Assembly (NCBI GenBank): GCA_964364745.1
Contig: CAYINJ010000024.1
Span: forward strand, 1-9,405
Source: CAYINJ01 sp964364745
GTDB taxonomy: Bacteria; Patescibacteriota; Patescibacteriia; JACRDY01
Length of the DNA: 9,405 bases
Reading direction: 5' to 3'
Below the pieces are notes generated by a model. The model saw only the letters and a list, made by a program, of their open reading frames with translations, was not told where the DNA came from and did not search any database. Made by a program: the position numbers and the translations under genes. Positions 1 to 4,954 of the stretch are shown here, in pieces; positions within the stretch are counted from its first letter, which is position 1, and each line of letters starts with the position of its first letter.

Positions 1-1191
1 CGCCGGGACCCTGTCGACCCTGAGCTCGGGCGTCTCCCCGGTCCAGGCCGCGTCATTACTGATGACATAGTGGATTTGCAAGCCCCGGCCCGTGAGCGCT
101 TCGAGTTCTTGACGCAGCGGGATATCCGCGGCGGTGCGGTTGGCATAAATCAAAGTTACCTTTTTCCCTTGGCCGAGCAGTGCTTCGGCCATCGGCCGCA
201 GGGGGGTGATGCCAATGCCGCCGGCAATCAAGATGGCCTGATCATGGGTAGCTTGCTCGGGTGTAAACGCGCCGTGCGGCCCGCTGATCAACACTGGCGT
301 TCCGATGGGCAATTGCCGGGATAGTTTTTTAGTAAAATCGCCGAGGACTTTCACCGTCAGCCGTAAATGGTCGCCATTTGGCAAGCACGACAATGAAAAC
401 GGATGGGATTCATACCACAGACCCTTGGTTAAAAATCTGACAATTACGAACTGGCCCGCCCGCCACGGCAATCGCGACAGCGCTTGCCCGCGGATCACGA
501 TTGATACCGTGCTGGCGGTCTCCGGCGTGACGGCCGCGACGGTGCACTGGTGGCGGACGAGCCGATACAGAGGCATGATTACTCGATACACCGCCACGTG
601 GGCGCCGACCAAGACATACAGTAAGATCCAATAGCCGCTAAACCAAATGCTGTTTTGAAAATCCTGGCCCAGTTCCAGCTGGTGGCCAAAAGCTAATAGG
701 ATGGCGAGATAAGTCAGGAAGTGAATGGCGTACCACGTCTCGTAACGCAGGTGGCGTTTAATGATTACCACCGAAACCGCCACGATTAAGATAAAAATCG
801 CCACCGCTAAGACGGCTTGAAATGTCTCATCACTACCCAGGGCTAATTGCCAAAACTCCCGCCAAGCCGACTGGCCCAGCCGCGCGCCATAGCCGATCGC
901 CAACAGCGGGCCATGAGCGATGATCGCCAGTAAGACGACAAAGCCGTTGTAATGGTGGAAGTGGGTCAGGCGATCCAAGCCGAAAGTTTGTTCCAACCAA
1001 TTGGCTCGGCTGGTGAGCATGACTTGGGCTAACACTGTCCAGACCGCCAGTAGCCCGGCCAGCCGCCCCGCAGCGATGTAGCCAAATGATTGATCGGCGC
1101 TGGCTAGATATTGGCCTGACCCTTGCCACCAGCCGAATAATACTAAGGCGAGTGAACCAATCGCCAGGATAGCGATAATAATTTTCTTCAT
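1..1191 (-). CDS. Ferric-reductase-like transmembrane flavocytochrome, C-terminus cut by window edge
   Basis: Partial gene: 397 codons read without a stop from the ATG at 1191 to base 1, so the C-terminus lies outside the window. It should move electrons from NAD(P)H through FAD and two membrane hemes to an acceptor outside or within the membrane. About six hydrophobic segments fall near residues 4-20, 38-58, 79-100, 123-143, 153-171 and 183-203. His79/His80 with His93, and His157 with His170, have the 13-14 residue spacing of the bis-heme ligands in the ferric reductase/NOX fold. A FAD-binding barrel follows, with HPFSLS at 263-268, then a nucleotide-binding motif GGIGITPLRPM at 324-334. The usual C-terminal CGP motif is not yet reached. 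It starts 9 nt after the maf stop, so co-transcription is likely. No clear Shine-Dalgarno sequence is seen. Family is confident; the acceptor (iron, quinone or other) is unknown. Confidence 0.88.
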   Translation of the reverse strand, partial: MKKIIIAILAIGSLALVLFGWWQGSGQYLASADQSFGYIAAGRLAGLLAVWTVLAQVMLTSRANWLEQTFGLDRLTHFHHYNGFVVLLAIIAHGPLLAIGYGARLGQSAWREFWQLALGSDETFQAVLAVAIFILIVAVSVVIIKRHLRYETWYAIHFLTYLAILLAFGHQLELGQDFQNSIWFSGYWILLYVLVGAHVAVYRVIMPLYRLVRHQCTVAAVTPETASTVSIVIRGQALSRLPWRAGQFVIVRFLTKGLWYESHPFSLSCLPNGDHLRLTVKVLGDFTKKLSRQLPIGTPVLISGPHGAFTPEQATHDQAILIAGGIGITPLRPMAEALLGQGKKVTLIYANRTAADIPLRQELEALTGRGLQIHYVISNDAAWTGETPELRVDRVPA

Positions 1192-1200
1192 AGATTTACT

Positions 1201-1779
1201 TTACAACACCTTCACGCCAAACCTTTTCAATTCTTGGGCCAGCTGATACAGCGGCAAGCCCATGACGCCATGGTAGTCACCATCAATTTTTTTGATAATC
1301 ACCGAGCCGATCCCTTGAATGGCGTAAGCGCCGGCCTTGTCCAGCGGCTCGCCGGAGGAAATATAAGTGTTAATTTCATGGCTGGTTAATCGGCGGAAGG
1401 TGATCTTGGCCTCGATCGCTTTGGAAACCTTCCGGCCGGTCGCGATATCAATGATGGCCAGACCGGTAATCACCGAGTGGGTTTTACCACTAAGTTCGCG
1501 CAACATTCGCTTGGCGTCGGCTGTTGATTTTGGTTTGCCTAGTAAATGCCCGCGATAAGCGATGAAAGTGTCAGCGGCGATGACAAGACCGCGGCGGTAG
1601 TGTTTGGCGACAGCGGTCGCTTTGCCCCACGATAACACCTTGGCTAACTTCAGTGGTGGCAGCGGTAGCGTCATGTCTTCTTCATAGTCACTTTCCACCG
1701 CCGTAAACGGAATTTTCCACCGACCGAGCAGCTCGCGCCGCCGCGGTGACTTAGACGCTAAGATCAGGCGTGGTTTCAT
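1201..1779 (-). CDS. maf: Maf-family nucleotide pyrophosphatase
   Basis: Protein of 192 residues, normal length for Maf/YhdE/YceF. These cytosolic enzymes hydrolyse non-canonical or modified (d)NTPs, typically dTTP/UTP or m7GTP, to the monophosphate and pyrophosphate. The N-terminal signature ILASKSPRRRELL is at residues 6-18, the ADT metal/catalytic motif at 69-71 leading to LLGKP at 79-83, DKAGAYAIQG at 147-156, and GLPL at 174-177. An upstream in-frame ATG at 1812 would add 11 residues unlike the family. The start at 1779 is preferred because Maf proteins begin right before ILASxSPRR and because the predicted promoter lies between the two ATGs. The ferric-reductase gene follows after 9 nt. 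The exact substrate subclass cannot be fixed by eye. Confidence 0.93.
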   Translation of the reverse strand: MKPRLILASKSPRRRELLGRWKIPFTAVESDYEEDMTLPLPPLKLAKVLSWGKATAVAKHYRRGLVIAADTFIAYRGHLLGKPKSTADAKRMLRELSGKTHSVITGLAIIDIATGRKVSKAIEAKITFRRLTSHEINTYISSGEPLDKAGAYAIQGIGSVIIKKIDGDYHGVMGLPLYQLAQELKRFGVKVL

Positions 1780-1787
1780 ATGCGGCC

Positions 1788-1817
1788 AGTATAGCAAAAA
1801 ACAGTCGGCCAAGACAA
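1788..1817 (-). promoter_or_regulatory. Promoter of maf, nearly leaderless
   Basis: Minus strand: -35 TTGTCT (1817-1812), 18-nt spacer, extended -10 TGC-TATACT (-10 hexamer 1793-1788). The -10 ends 8 nt before the ATG at 1779, so the transcript should start within about two bases of the start codon. The -35 overlaps the tail of the preceding terminator. Confidence 0.55.
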
Positions 1818-1843
1818 AAAGAAACCCCGCCGTGAGGCGGGGT
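1812..1843 (-). terminator. Rho-independent terminator after the 139-residue gene
   Basis: On the minus strand an 8-bp G/C stem (ACCCCGCC with GGCGGGGT, loop of four) is followed by TTTCTTTTT. It lies 31 nt after the stop of the gene ending at 1875 and just upstream of maf, so it separates the two transcription units. Confidence 0.75.
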
Positions 1844-1874
1844 CAAATGTGAGCGGTGGTGAATAGCGGGGGCA

Positions 1875-2294
1875 TTAGCCGAAAGCTGCTGCCGTCTGTT
1901 CTAGGGTTCGTTCCCAGTCCTCGGCATCGACCATGGCTATGGCCGTAACCGTCCCGGCCACCACGTACTGATCTTGGATCATACGATTGGTGGACACTCC
2001 GAAACTGACGTGCACCTCGAAGGACTGTCCGGCCGGATCACTGCTGGACGCGTCCAGCTTGATGAAGTGGCCACAGAATCGCAATGCCTCGGCCAGTGAG
2101 ATCAGTAGGATGCCCCGGCCAATCGTCGGCGTGGCGGCGAAATCGCGGTCGGCTTCGCCGCCGACTGGCGTGACGATGTAGGGATGTCCGGCAGGGTCAT
2201 AGGCGGCGAGGAACATCCGACCGCCGTCTCGACTGAAGAATGTGCCCTCGCGTCCCCCCGGGCGGGACTTCTTGCAGGCGTCGGCCTGGAACAT
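1875..2294 (-). CDS. Hypothetical protein, 139 residues
   Basis: I do not recognise this protein. The reading frame is supported by a good Shine-Dalgarno sequence GAGGTG (2308-2303) 8 nt before the ATG, and by a terminator in the same direction after the stop. The sequence looks like a small soluble alpha/beta protein: a charged glycine-rich N-terminus (residues 1-27), a strand-rich region near 28-45, a hydrophobic helix GILLISLAEALRF at 61-73, strands near 92-100 and 110-122, and a C-terminal helix around 125-137. No membrane segment, signal peptide or catalytic motif is evident, and Cys7 and Cys74 are not in a metal-site pattern. It is more GC-rich than its neighbours and is the only gene here with a textbook Shine-Dalgarno, which may hint at foreign origin. 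An antisense coding gene is not excluded, because a plus-strand terminator sits at 2339-2380. Confidence 0.6.
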   Translation of the reverse strand: MFQADACKKSRPGGREGTFFSRDGGRMFLAAYDPAGHPYIVTPVGGEADRDFAATPTIGRGILLISLAEALRFCGHFIKLDASSSDPAGQSFEVHVSFGVSTNRMIQDQYVVAGTVTAIAMVDAEDWERTLEQTAAAFG

Positions 2295-2338
2295 CTAAGA
2301 GACACCTCGCGCCGAACCCGTGACGCGCCAAACACAAT

Positions 2339-2380
2339 GCCCCCGAAGGTCCACTGCCTTCGTGGGGCGTTTTTTATTTT
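2339..2380 (+). terminator. Plus-strand terminator without an obvious gene
   Basis: CGAAGG/CCTTCG (2344-2349 with 2357-2362) stacks on GCCCC/GGGGC (2339-2343 with 2364-2368) with a bulged T, followed by a T6 run at 2370-2375 and T4 at 2377-2380. The U-tract exists only in the plus orientation, yet no convincing plus-strand gene precedes it. Confidence 0.65.
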
Positions 2381-2383
2381 CCC

Positions 2384-2416
2384 AACCAAAAACACCCCGC
2401 CGAAGCGGAGTGTTTT
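2384..2416 (-). terminator. Terminator of the cold-shock gene
   Basis: Minus strand: a 12-bp stem (one G-U pair) closed by a TTCG tetraloop, arms 2416-2405 and 2400-2389, then TTTTTGGTT. It begins 20 nt after the csp stop codon. Confidence 0.85.
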
Positions 2417-2435
2417 AGAGAGTACGTAATTGTAC

Positions 2436-2633
2436 TTACGCGCGAACCACGTTGATGGCGCGGGGACCCTTTTCCGAGTCCTCCGAGTCAAAAGTGACGG
2501 CGTCGCCCTCTTGCAGAGCGGCGAATTCTACTCCCTGCAAAGCCGAGGAGTGGAAAAAGAGATCTTTGTCGCCACCCTCCGGGGTGATGAAACCAAAGCC
2601 CTTGACGTCGAGGCGCTTAATTTTCCCATTCAT
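2436..2633 (-). CDS. Cold-shock domain protein (CspA family)
   Basis: Protein of 65 residues made of a single cold-shock (OB-fold) domain. These proteins bind single-stranded RNA/DNA, melt mRNA structure and often act as RNA chaperones at low temperature. RNP1 is KGFGFI (residues 10-15) and RNP2 is DLFFHSSA (near 23-30). The C-terminal part, with EGDAVTF and KGPRAINV, matches the family to the end. The usual KWFN motif before RNP1 reads KRLD, so the aromatic residues normally stacking on bases there are missing; as I recall, this form is common in Patescibacteria. An in-frame ATG at 2735 would add 34 non-homologous residues and would lie upstream of the predicted transcription start, so the start at 2633 is chosen. 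The gene has its own promoter, long leader and terminator. Confidence 0.95.
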   Translation of the reverse strand: MNGKIKRLDVKGFGFITPEGGDKDLFFHSSALQGVEFAALQEGDAVTFDSEDSEKGPRAINVVRA

Positions 2634-2719
2634 AAAGAAAAAGAAGTGAATAAACTGCAAAACTTGGCCGCCGCAGAAATTCGACTCCTTTCTACTGGTG
2701 TGGGCAAACTTTTTGCACT
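2634..2719 (-). promoter_or_regulatory. Long 5' leader of the cold-shock mRNA
   Basis: About 86 nt lie between the predicted transcription start and the ATG. The only Shine-Dalgarno-like run, GAAAGGAG (2692-2685), is about 51 nt upstream of the start, and the bases directly before the ATG are a pyrimidine-rich tract. The two could pair partly with G-U pairs. Long structured leaders are a known feature of cold-shock mRNAs; the mechanism here is inferred. Confidence 0.45.
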
Positions 2720-2725
2720 TATTAT

Positions 2726-2754
2726 ATGATAGCATAAAGGTTTTTTATTGTCAA
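2726..2754 (-). promoter_or_regulatory. Strong promoter of the cold-shock gene
   Basis: Minus strand: perfect -35 TTGACA (2754-2749), 17-nt spacer, -10 TATCAT (2731-2726) with an extended TGC before it. Transcription should start near 2719. Confidence 0.82.
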
Positions 2755-2762
2755 TGACAACC

Positions 2763-2791
2763 AAAAACACCTCCGCATTGGGGGTGTTTTT
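2763..2791 (-). terminator. Terminator of the HTH-Doc operon
   Basis: A 12-bp stem (AAAAACACC... with ...GGTGTTTTT, one G-U pair, loop of five) followed on the minus strand by TTTTTGGTT. It lies 32 nt after the toxin stop codon and immediately before the csp promoter. The stem is nearly symmetrical, but the only gene that needs it runs on the minus strand. Confidence 0.8.
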
Positions 2792-2823
2792 GAAAATGGT
2801 TAGGTATGCGGGCGTGGGAAACT

Positions 2824-3282
2824 TTATCGCAACAATCCATCTTCTGTTAAGATTCCCACATTAATAATATTTTTCTTAATAAACTTTTCCAGATAACTAA
2901 CAGTTTCGGTCATAGCTTCCGGGGGGCTCTCCGCTACCCACAAAGCAACATTATATAATTTGGTTTTATCAACCCGGAGCCATTTATCATTCATCGCCAG
3001 AAACACGAATAGCGTGGTCACGGCGATCCGCTTATTGCCATTTTGGAATGGATGATTTTTTATTAACAAATAAAAAAGTATTGCCCCTTTGCCCGCCAAT
3101 CCTTGGTATAGTGACCGCTGGTTAAACTTTTGAAACGGCGTAATAATACAGCGCTCCAAGACGTTGGGGTATCTGGTTTCGAATTGAGGAATGGGCTCGT
3201 TCCAGTTCATGGTATCAGCCGCCAGCTGGAAAGCAATAAACTGCACGATATCAACGGATGGCTGTCGGATGGCTTTCGGCAT
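2824..3282 (-). CDS. Doc/Fic-family toxin (death-on-curing type)
   Basis: Protein of 152 residues with the Fic/Doc core motif HPFQNGNKR at residues 77-85. The NKR ending is the Doc version rather than the GNGR of AMP-transferring Fic proteins. P1 Doc phosphorylates EF-Tu and stops translation, so a phosphotransferase toxin is the likely role, though the target here is not known. The motif His77, Asn81, Lys84 and Arg85 are all present, so the enzyme should be active. It is mostly helical and has no membrane segment. The ATG lies one base after the TAG stop of the upstream HTH gene (3284-3286), which means tight translational coupling; no separate promoter is seen. Family is confident; toxin activity is inferred from motif and gene pairing. 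Confidence 0.9.
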   Translation of the reverse strand: MPKAIRQPSVDIVQFIAFQLAADTMNWNEPIPQFETRYPNVLERCIITPFQKFNQRSLYQGLAGKGAILFYLLIKNHPFQNGNKRIAVTTLFVFLAMNDKWLRVDKTKLYNVALWVAESPPEAMTETVSYLEKFIKKNIINVGILTEDGLLR

Positions 3283-3283
3283 A

Positions 3284-3544
3284 CTATTCTTTGCCCAGCA
3301 TTTTTATCGTCTCACCATACTCTGCTAATACTCTTGCCACCGCATTTTTAATTTCCCCTTTCATTTTTTCTGACAGCTCCTGGTTAATAACGCCAACTAA
3401 ATCTTTTTTGAGAATAATATAATTCCGGCCGACCTTTTCGGCTTTGATTTGGCCCTTGGTGATCTTTTTTAATACGCTCACCCGACTGATTTGGAGCAGG
3501 GTGGCTAACTCTGAAACCGTAAAATAGTTCTTGGCAGTGTTCAT
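3284..3544 (-). CDS. Excisionase/MerR-like HTH protein, probable antitoxin and autorepressor
   Basis: Protein of 86 residues. Residues 7-50 form an excisionase-type (HTH_17-like) winged helix: YFTVSELATLLQISRVSVLKK contains the helix-turn-helix, followed by a wing around GRNYIILKKDL. Residues 55-86 look like one long amphipathic helix that could bind the toxin. Gene order (regulator first, toxin second, one base apart) is that of a type II toxin-antitoxin operon, here with an HTH protein in place of Phd. The palindrome overlapping its promoter is the likely operator. No Shine-Dalgarno is seen; the bases before the ATG are A/T-rich. The HTH call is strong. The antitoxin role is inferred from context, and a pure transcription regulator is the alternative. 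Confidence 0.85.
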   Translation of the reverse strand: MNTAKNYFTVSELATLLQISRVSVLKKITKGQIKAEKVGRNYIILKKDLVGVINQELSEKMKGEIKNAVARVLAEYGETIKMLGKE

Positions 3545-3569
3545 AAAAATATATGAGCTTGTCTATTAG

Positions 3570-3608
3570 TAGGTTATCATATGATAACCTATGAGTCAAT
3601 GGTTATCA
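3570..3608. promoter_or_regulatory. Operator: 22-bp palindrome plus a third half-site
   Basis: A perfect 22-bp inverted repeat lies at 3570-3591, with half-sites GGTTATCA at 3572-3579 and TGATAACC at 3582-3589. A third copy, GGTTATCA, is at 3601-3608. The palindrome covers the -10 box and the third half-site overlaps the -35 box of the HTH-Doc promoter, which is the arrangement expected for autorepression with cooperative binding. Confidence 0.75.
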
Positions 3609-3609
3609 A
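3581..3609 (-). promoter_or_regulatory. Promoter of the HTH-Doc operon
   Basis: Minus strand: -35 TTGATA (3609-3604), 17-nt spacer, -10 TATCAT (3586-3581). The start site should be near 3574, giving a leader of about 30 nt. Confidence 0.7.
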
Positions 3610-3632
3610 TATATTTAATTTTTGGCTAAAAT

Positions 3633-3666
3633 TAAATATAAAACACCCGGCCGAGCGGCAGAGTGT
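3633..3666 (-). terminator. Terminator of the tRNA transcript
   Basis: Minus strand: ACACTCTGCC / GGCCGGGTGT with loop GCTC (arms within 3666-3643, one mismatch, one G-U), followed by TTTTATATTT. It begins 5 nt after the tRNA-His 3' end. Confidence 0.75.
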
Positions 3667-3670
3667 CTTA

Positions 3671-3746
3671 TGGGGTGCCTAGAGAGAATCGAACTCTCGT
3701 AGCTGGGACCACAACCCAGTGCACTAACCACTGTGCTATAGGCACC
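3671..3746 (-). tRNA. tRNA-His (anticodon GUG)
   Basis: Complete cloverleaf. Acceptor GTGCCTA pairs with TAGGCAC, D-stem GCAC/GTGC, anticodon stem CTGGG/CCCAG with loop TTGTGGT, T-stem GAGAG/CTCTC with loop TTCGATT. The extra 5' G at 3746 faces C73 (3674), the identity pair unique to tRNA-His. The 3' CCA is encoded (3673-3671). It is the second gene of a two-tRNA transcript, 17 nt after tRNA-Arg. Confidence 0.97.
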
Positions 3747-3763
3747 ATATAGTCGCTCGCCTT

Positions 3764-3835
3764 TACCCCCGAGAGGAATCGAACCTCTATCATGAGCTTA
3801 GAAGTCTCCCGCTCTATCCATTGAGCTACGGGGGC
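3764..3835 (-). tRNA. tRNA-Arg (anticodon UCU), weak anticodon stem
   Basis: Acceptor GCCCCCG pairs with CGGGGGT (G1-U72 wobble), D-stem GCTC/GAGC, T-stem AGAGG/CCTCT with loop TTCGATT, and anticodon loop CTTCTAA reading UCU, hence Arg. CCA is not encoded: the 3' end is followed by AAG. The anticodon stem is odd: GGAGA against GCTCA gives only three central Watson-Crick pairs, with G27-A43 and A31-G39 purine mismatches at both ends. It may still function, since the rest is intact and it shares a promoter with tRNA-His, but it could be decaying. Confidence 0.88.
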
Positions 3836-3880
3836 ACAAGTGAGCGCCCAACTAATCACGGGGAAGCGATAAACGTCGCT

Positions 3881-3908
3881 ATCTTACCAAAAACTATCCC
3901 AAAGTCAA
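3881..3908 (-). promoter_or_regulatory. Promoter of the tRNA-Arg/tRNA-His unit
   Basis: Minus strand: -35 TTGACT (3908-3903), 16-nt spacer, -10 TAAGAT (3886-3881) preceded by TGG (extended -10). The -35 overlaps the TGA stop codon of the recombinase gene (3907-3905). This gives a 5' leader of roughly 40 nt before tRNA-Arg. Confidence 0.7.
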
Positions 3909-4867
3909 GCTTTTCGCTTCCGACTATGAAAGGCCTGATACACCTCTTTCAAATGCTGGTCGGCAATGTGGGTGTAGACCTGCGTGGTCGTAATCGAGGA
4001 GTGGCCAAGTAAGGTCTGCACCGATCTGATGTCGGCACCGTTGGTTAACAGATCAGTGGCGAAACTATGGCGCAAGGTGTGCGGCGTGATCCGCTTGGTA
4101 ATGCCGGCCAACGCCGCATATTTTTTAACTAAGCGCTGCACGGAGCGCGCGGTCAGGTGTTCGGACTCGCCGACGACATCGGCGGCGGTGTGTCTTTTTT
4201 CACCGGCCCGATCGTGACTGACGAACATATAACCCGTCACATCTGGCCGCCGCGATAAATATTCTTTCAACCAATGTTTGGCCTGCTGCGAGACGAAGAC
4301 GATCCGCAGCTTGTCGCCTTTGCCGCGAACGGAGAACTCGTCTTTCTCCATATTGATCTGATTCTTTTTAACATTAACTAATTCTGAAACGCGCAGGCCA
4401 GTCGAGAAAAGTAATTCTAAAATTGCCTTGTCGCGGTAGCGGATGATTTCCGGCTCGGCGGTGGCCAGCGGCGTGTCCAAGAATTTACTCAAATCACTAC
4501 CCTCGAGATACTCAATGTGCCGCTGCGACTGTTTGGCCAGCTCGATCTTGTCGGGGACCAGCGAATCAATGTCATGCTTGGCTAGGTATTTTAAGAAAGT
4601 CCGCAGCGCAATCAGGTGGTAATTCTGGGTGCTGGGTTTCAAGCTCCGACCATGATCGTCAGTGGCGCGATTGAGCCACAAGCGATACTGACGCACCAGT
4701 GGTGAAGTAATCTGACTGACGGCAAACCCCTTTTGTTTACCGCGCGCGAAGGCAAAAAACCGCTCGAGATAAAAAGCGTAATTGCGAATCGTCGCCTGCG
4801 ACCGGCCGCGCTCGATCTCGAGATATTCCAGGAAGTCGATGATCAGTTTTTCCTTAACCGTCTTCAT
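3905..4867 (-). CDS. XerC/XerD-family tyrosine recombinase
   Basis: Protein of 320 residues, close to the roughly 300 of XerC/XerD, which resolve chromosome dimers at dif during division. The N-terminal SAM-like core-binding domain covers about 1-105 and the catalytic domain about 115-310. The catalytic set is complete: Arg159 (STGLRVSEL), Lys183 (RGKGDK), His263 and Arg266 (HTLRHSFAT), His289 (LGHSS) and the nucleophile Tyr298 (TQVYTH). An in-frame ATG at 4969 would add 34 residues unlike Xer proteins and would overlap the divergent gene. The ATG at 4867 is preceded by GGGAG at 4-nt spacing and sits directly after a predicted promoter. Adjacent tRNA genes raise the alternative of a phage-type integrase, but no att duplication or cargo is visible. 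A chromosomal Xer role is favoured; C versus D cannot be assigned. Confidence 0.92.
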   Translation of the reverse strand: MKTVKEKLIIDFLEYLEIERGRSQATIRNYAFYLERFFAFARGKQKGFAVSQITSPLVRQYRLWLNRATDDHGRSLKPSTQNYHLIALRTFLKYLAKHDIDSLVPDKIELAKQSQRHIEYLEGSDLSKFLDTPLATAEPEIIRYRDKAILELLFSTGLRVSELVNVKKNQINMEKDEFSVRGKGDKLRIVFVSQQAKHWLKEYLSRRPDVTGYMFVSHDRAGEKRHTAADVVGESEHLTARSVQRLVKKYAALAGITKRITPHTLRHSFATDLLTNGADIRSVQTLLGHSSITTTQVYTHIADQHLKEVYQAFHSRKRKA

Positions 4868-4878
4868 AGTGCTCCCAC

Positions 4879-4907
4879 ATTTTACGACACTACCGGCGGA
4901 AGCGCAA
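4879..4907 (-). promoter_or_regulatory. Promoter of the xer-type gene
   Basis: Minus strand: -35 TTGCGC (4907-4902), 17-nt spacer, -10 TAAAAT (4884-4879). The -10 ends 11 nt before the ATG, so the leader would be only about 5 nt. Confidence 0.5.
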
Positions 4908-4915
4908 TGGGGTGG

Positions 4916-4945
4916 TTGACTGTTCTTAGACCCGCCCGCTATGCT
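4916..4945 (+). promoter_or_regulatory. Promoter of the cysteine-rich gene, divergent from xer
   Basis: -35 TTGACT (4916-4921), 18-nt spacer, -10 TATGCT (4940-4945). The ATG follows 9 nt later, so the mRNA should be nearly leaderless. The -35 boxes of this and the xer promoter are only 8 bp apart. Confidence 0.5.
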
Positions 4946-4954
4946 GGCCGTACT

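Noticed and set aside
2184..2429. Plus-strand open frame of 81 codons
   Set aside because: Arg/Pro-rich and low in protein-like pattern, runs through two terminator hairpins and lies antisense to a better-supported minus gene.
3570..3591. Palindrome considered as a dif site for the nearby Xer recombinase
   Set aside because: dif sites have two 11-bp arms around a 6-bp spacer and a TTATGTTAAAT-like arm; this is a gapless palindrome placed exactly on the HTH-Doc promoter, so an operator fits better.
3671..4867. Integrase next to tRNA genes considered as an integrated element
   Set aside because: No duplicated tRNA 3' end was seen in the window, no phage or plasmid cargo is present, and the recombinase has the length and motifs of chromosomal Xer proteins.
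4733..4954. Longer start of the cysteine-rich protein at 4733
   Set aside because: This stretch is antisense to the recombinase N-terminal coding region; the promoter at 4916-4945 supports the ATG at 4955.
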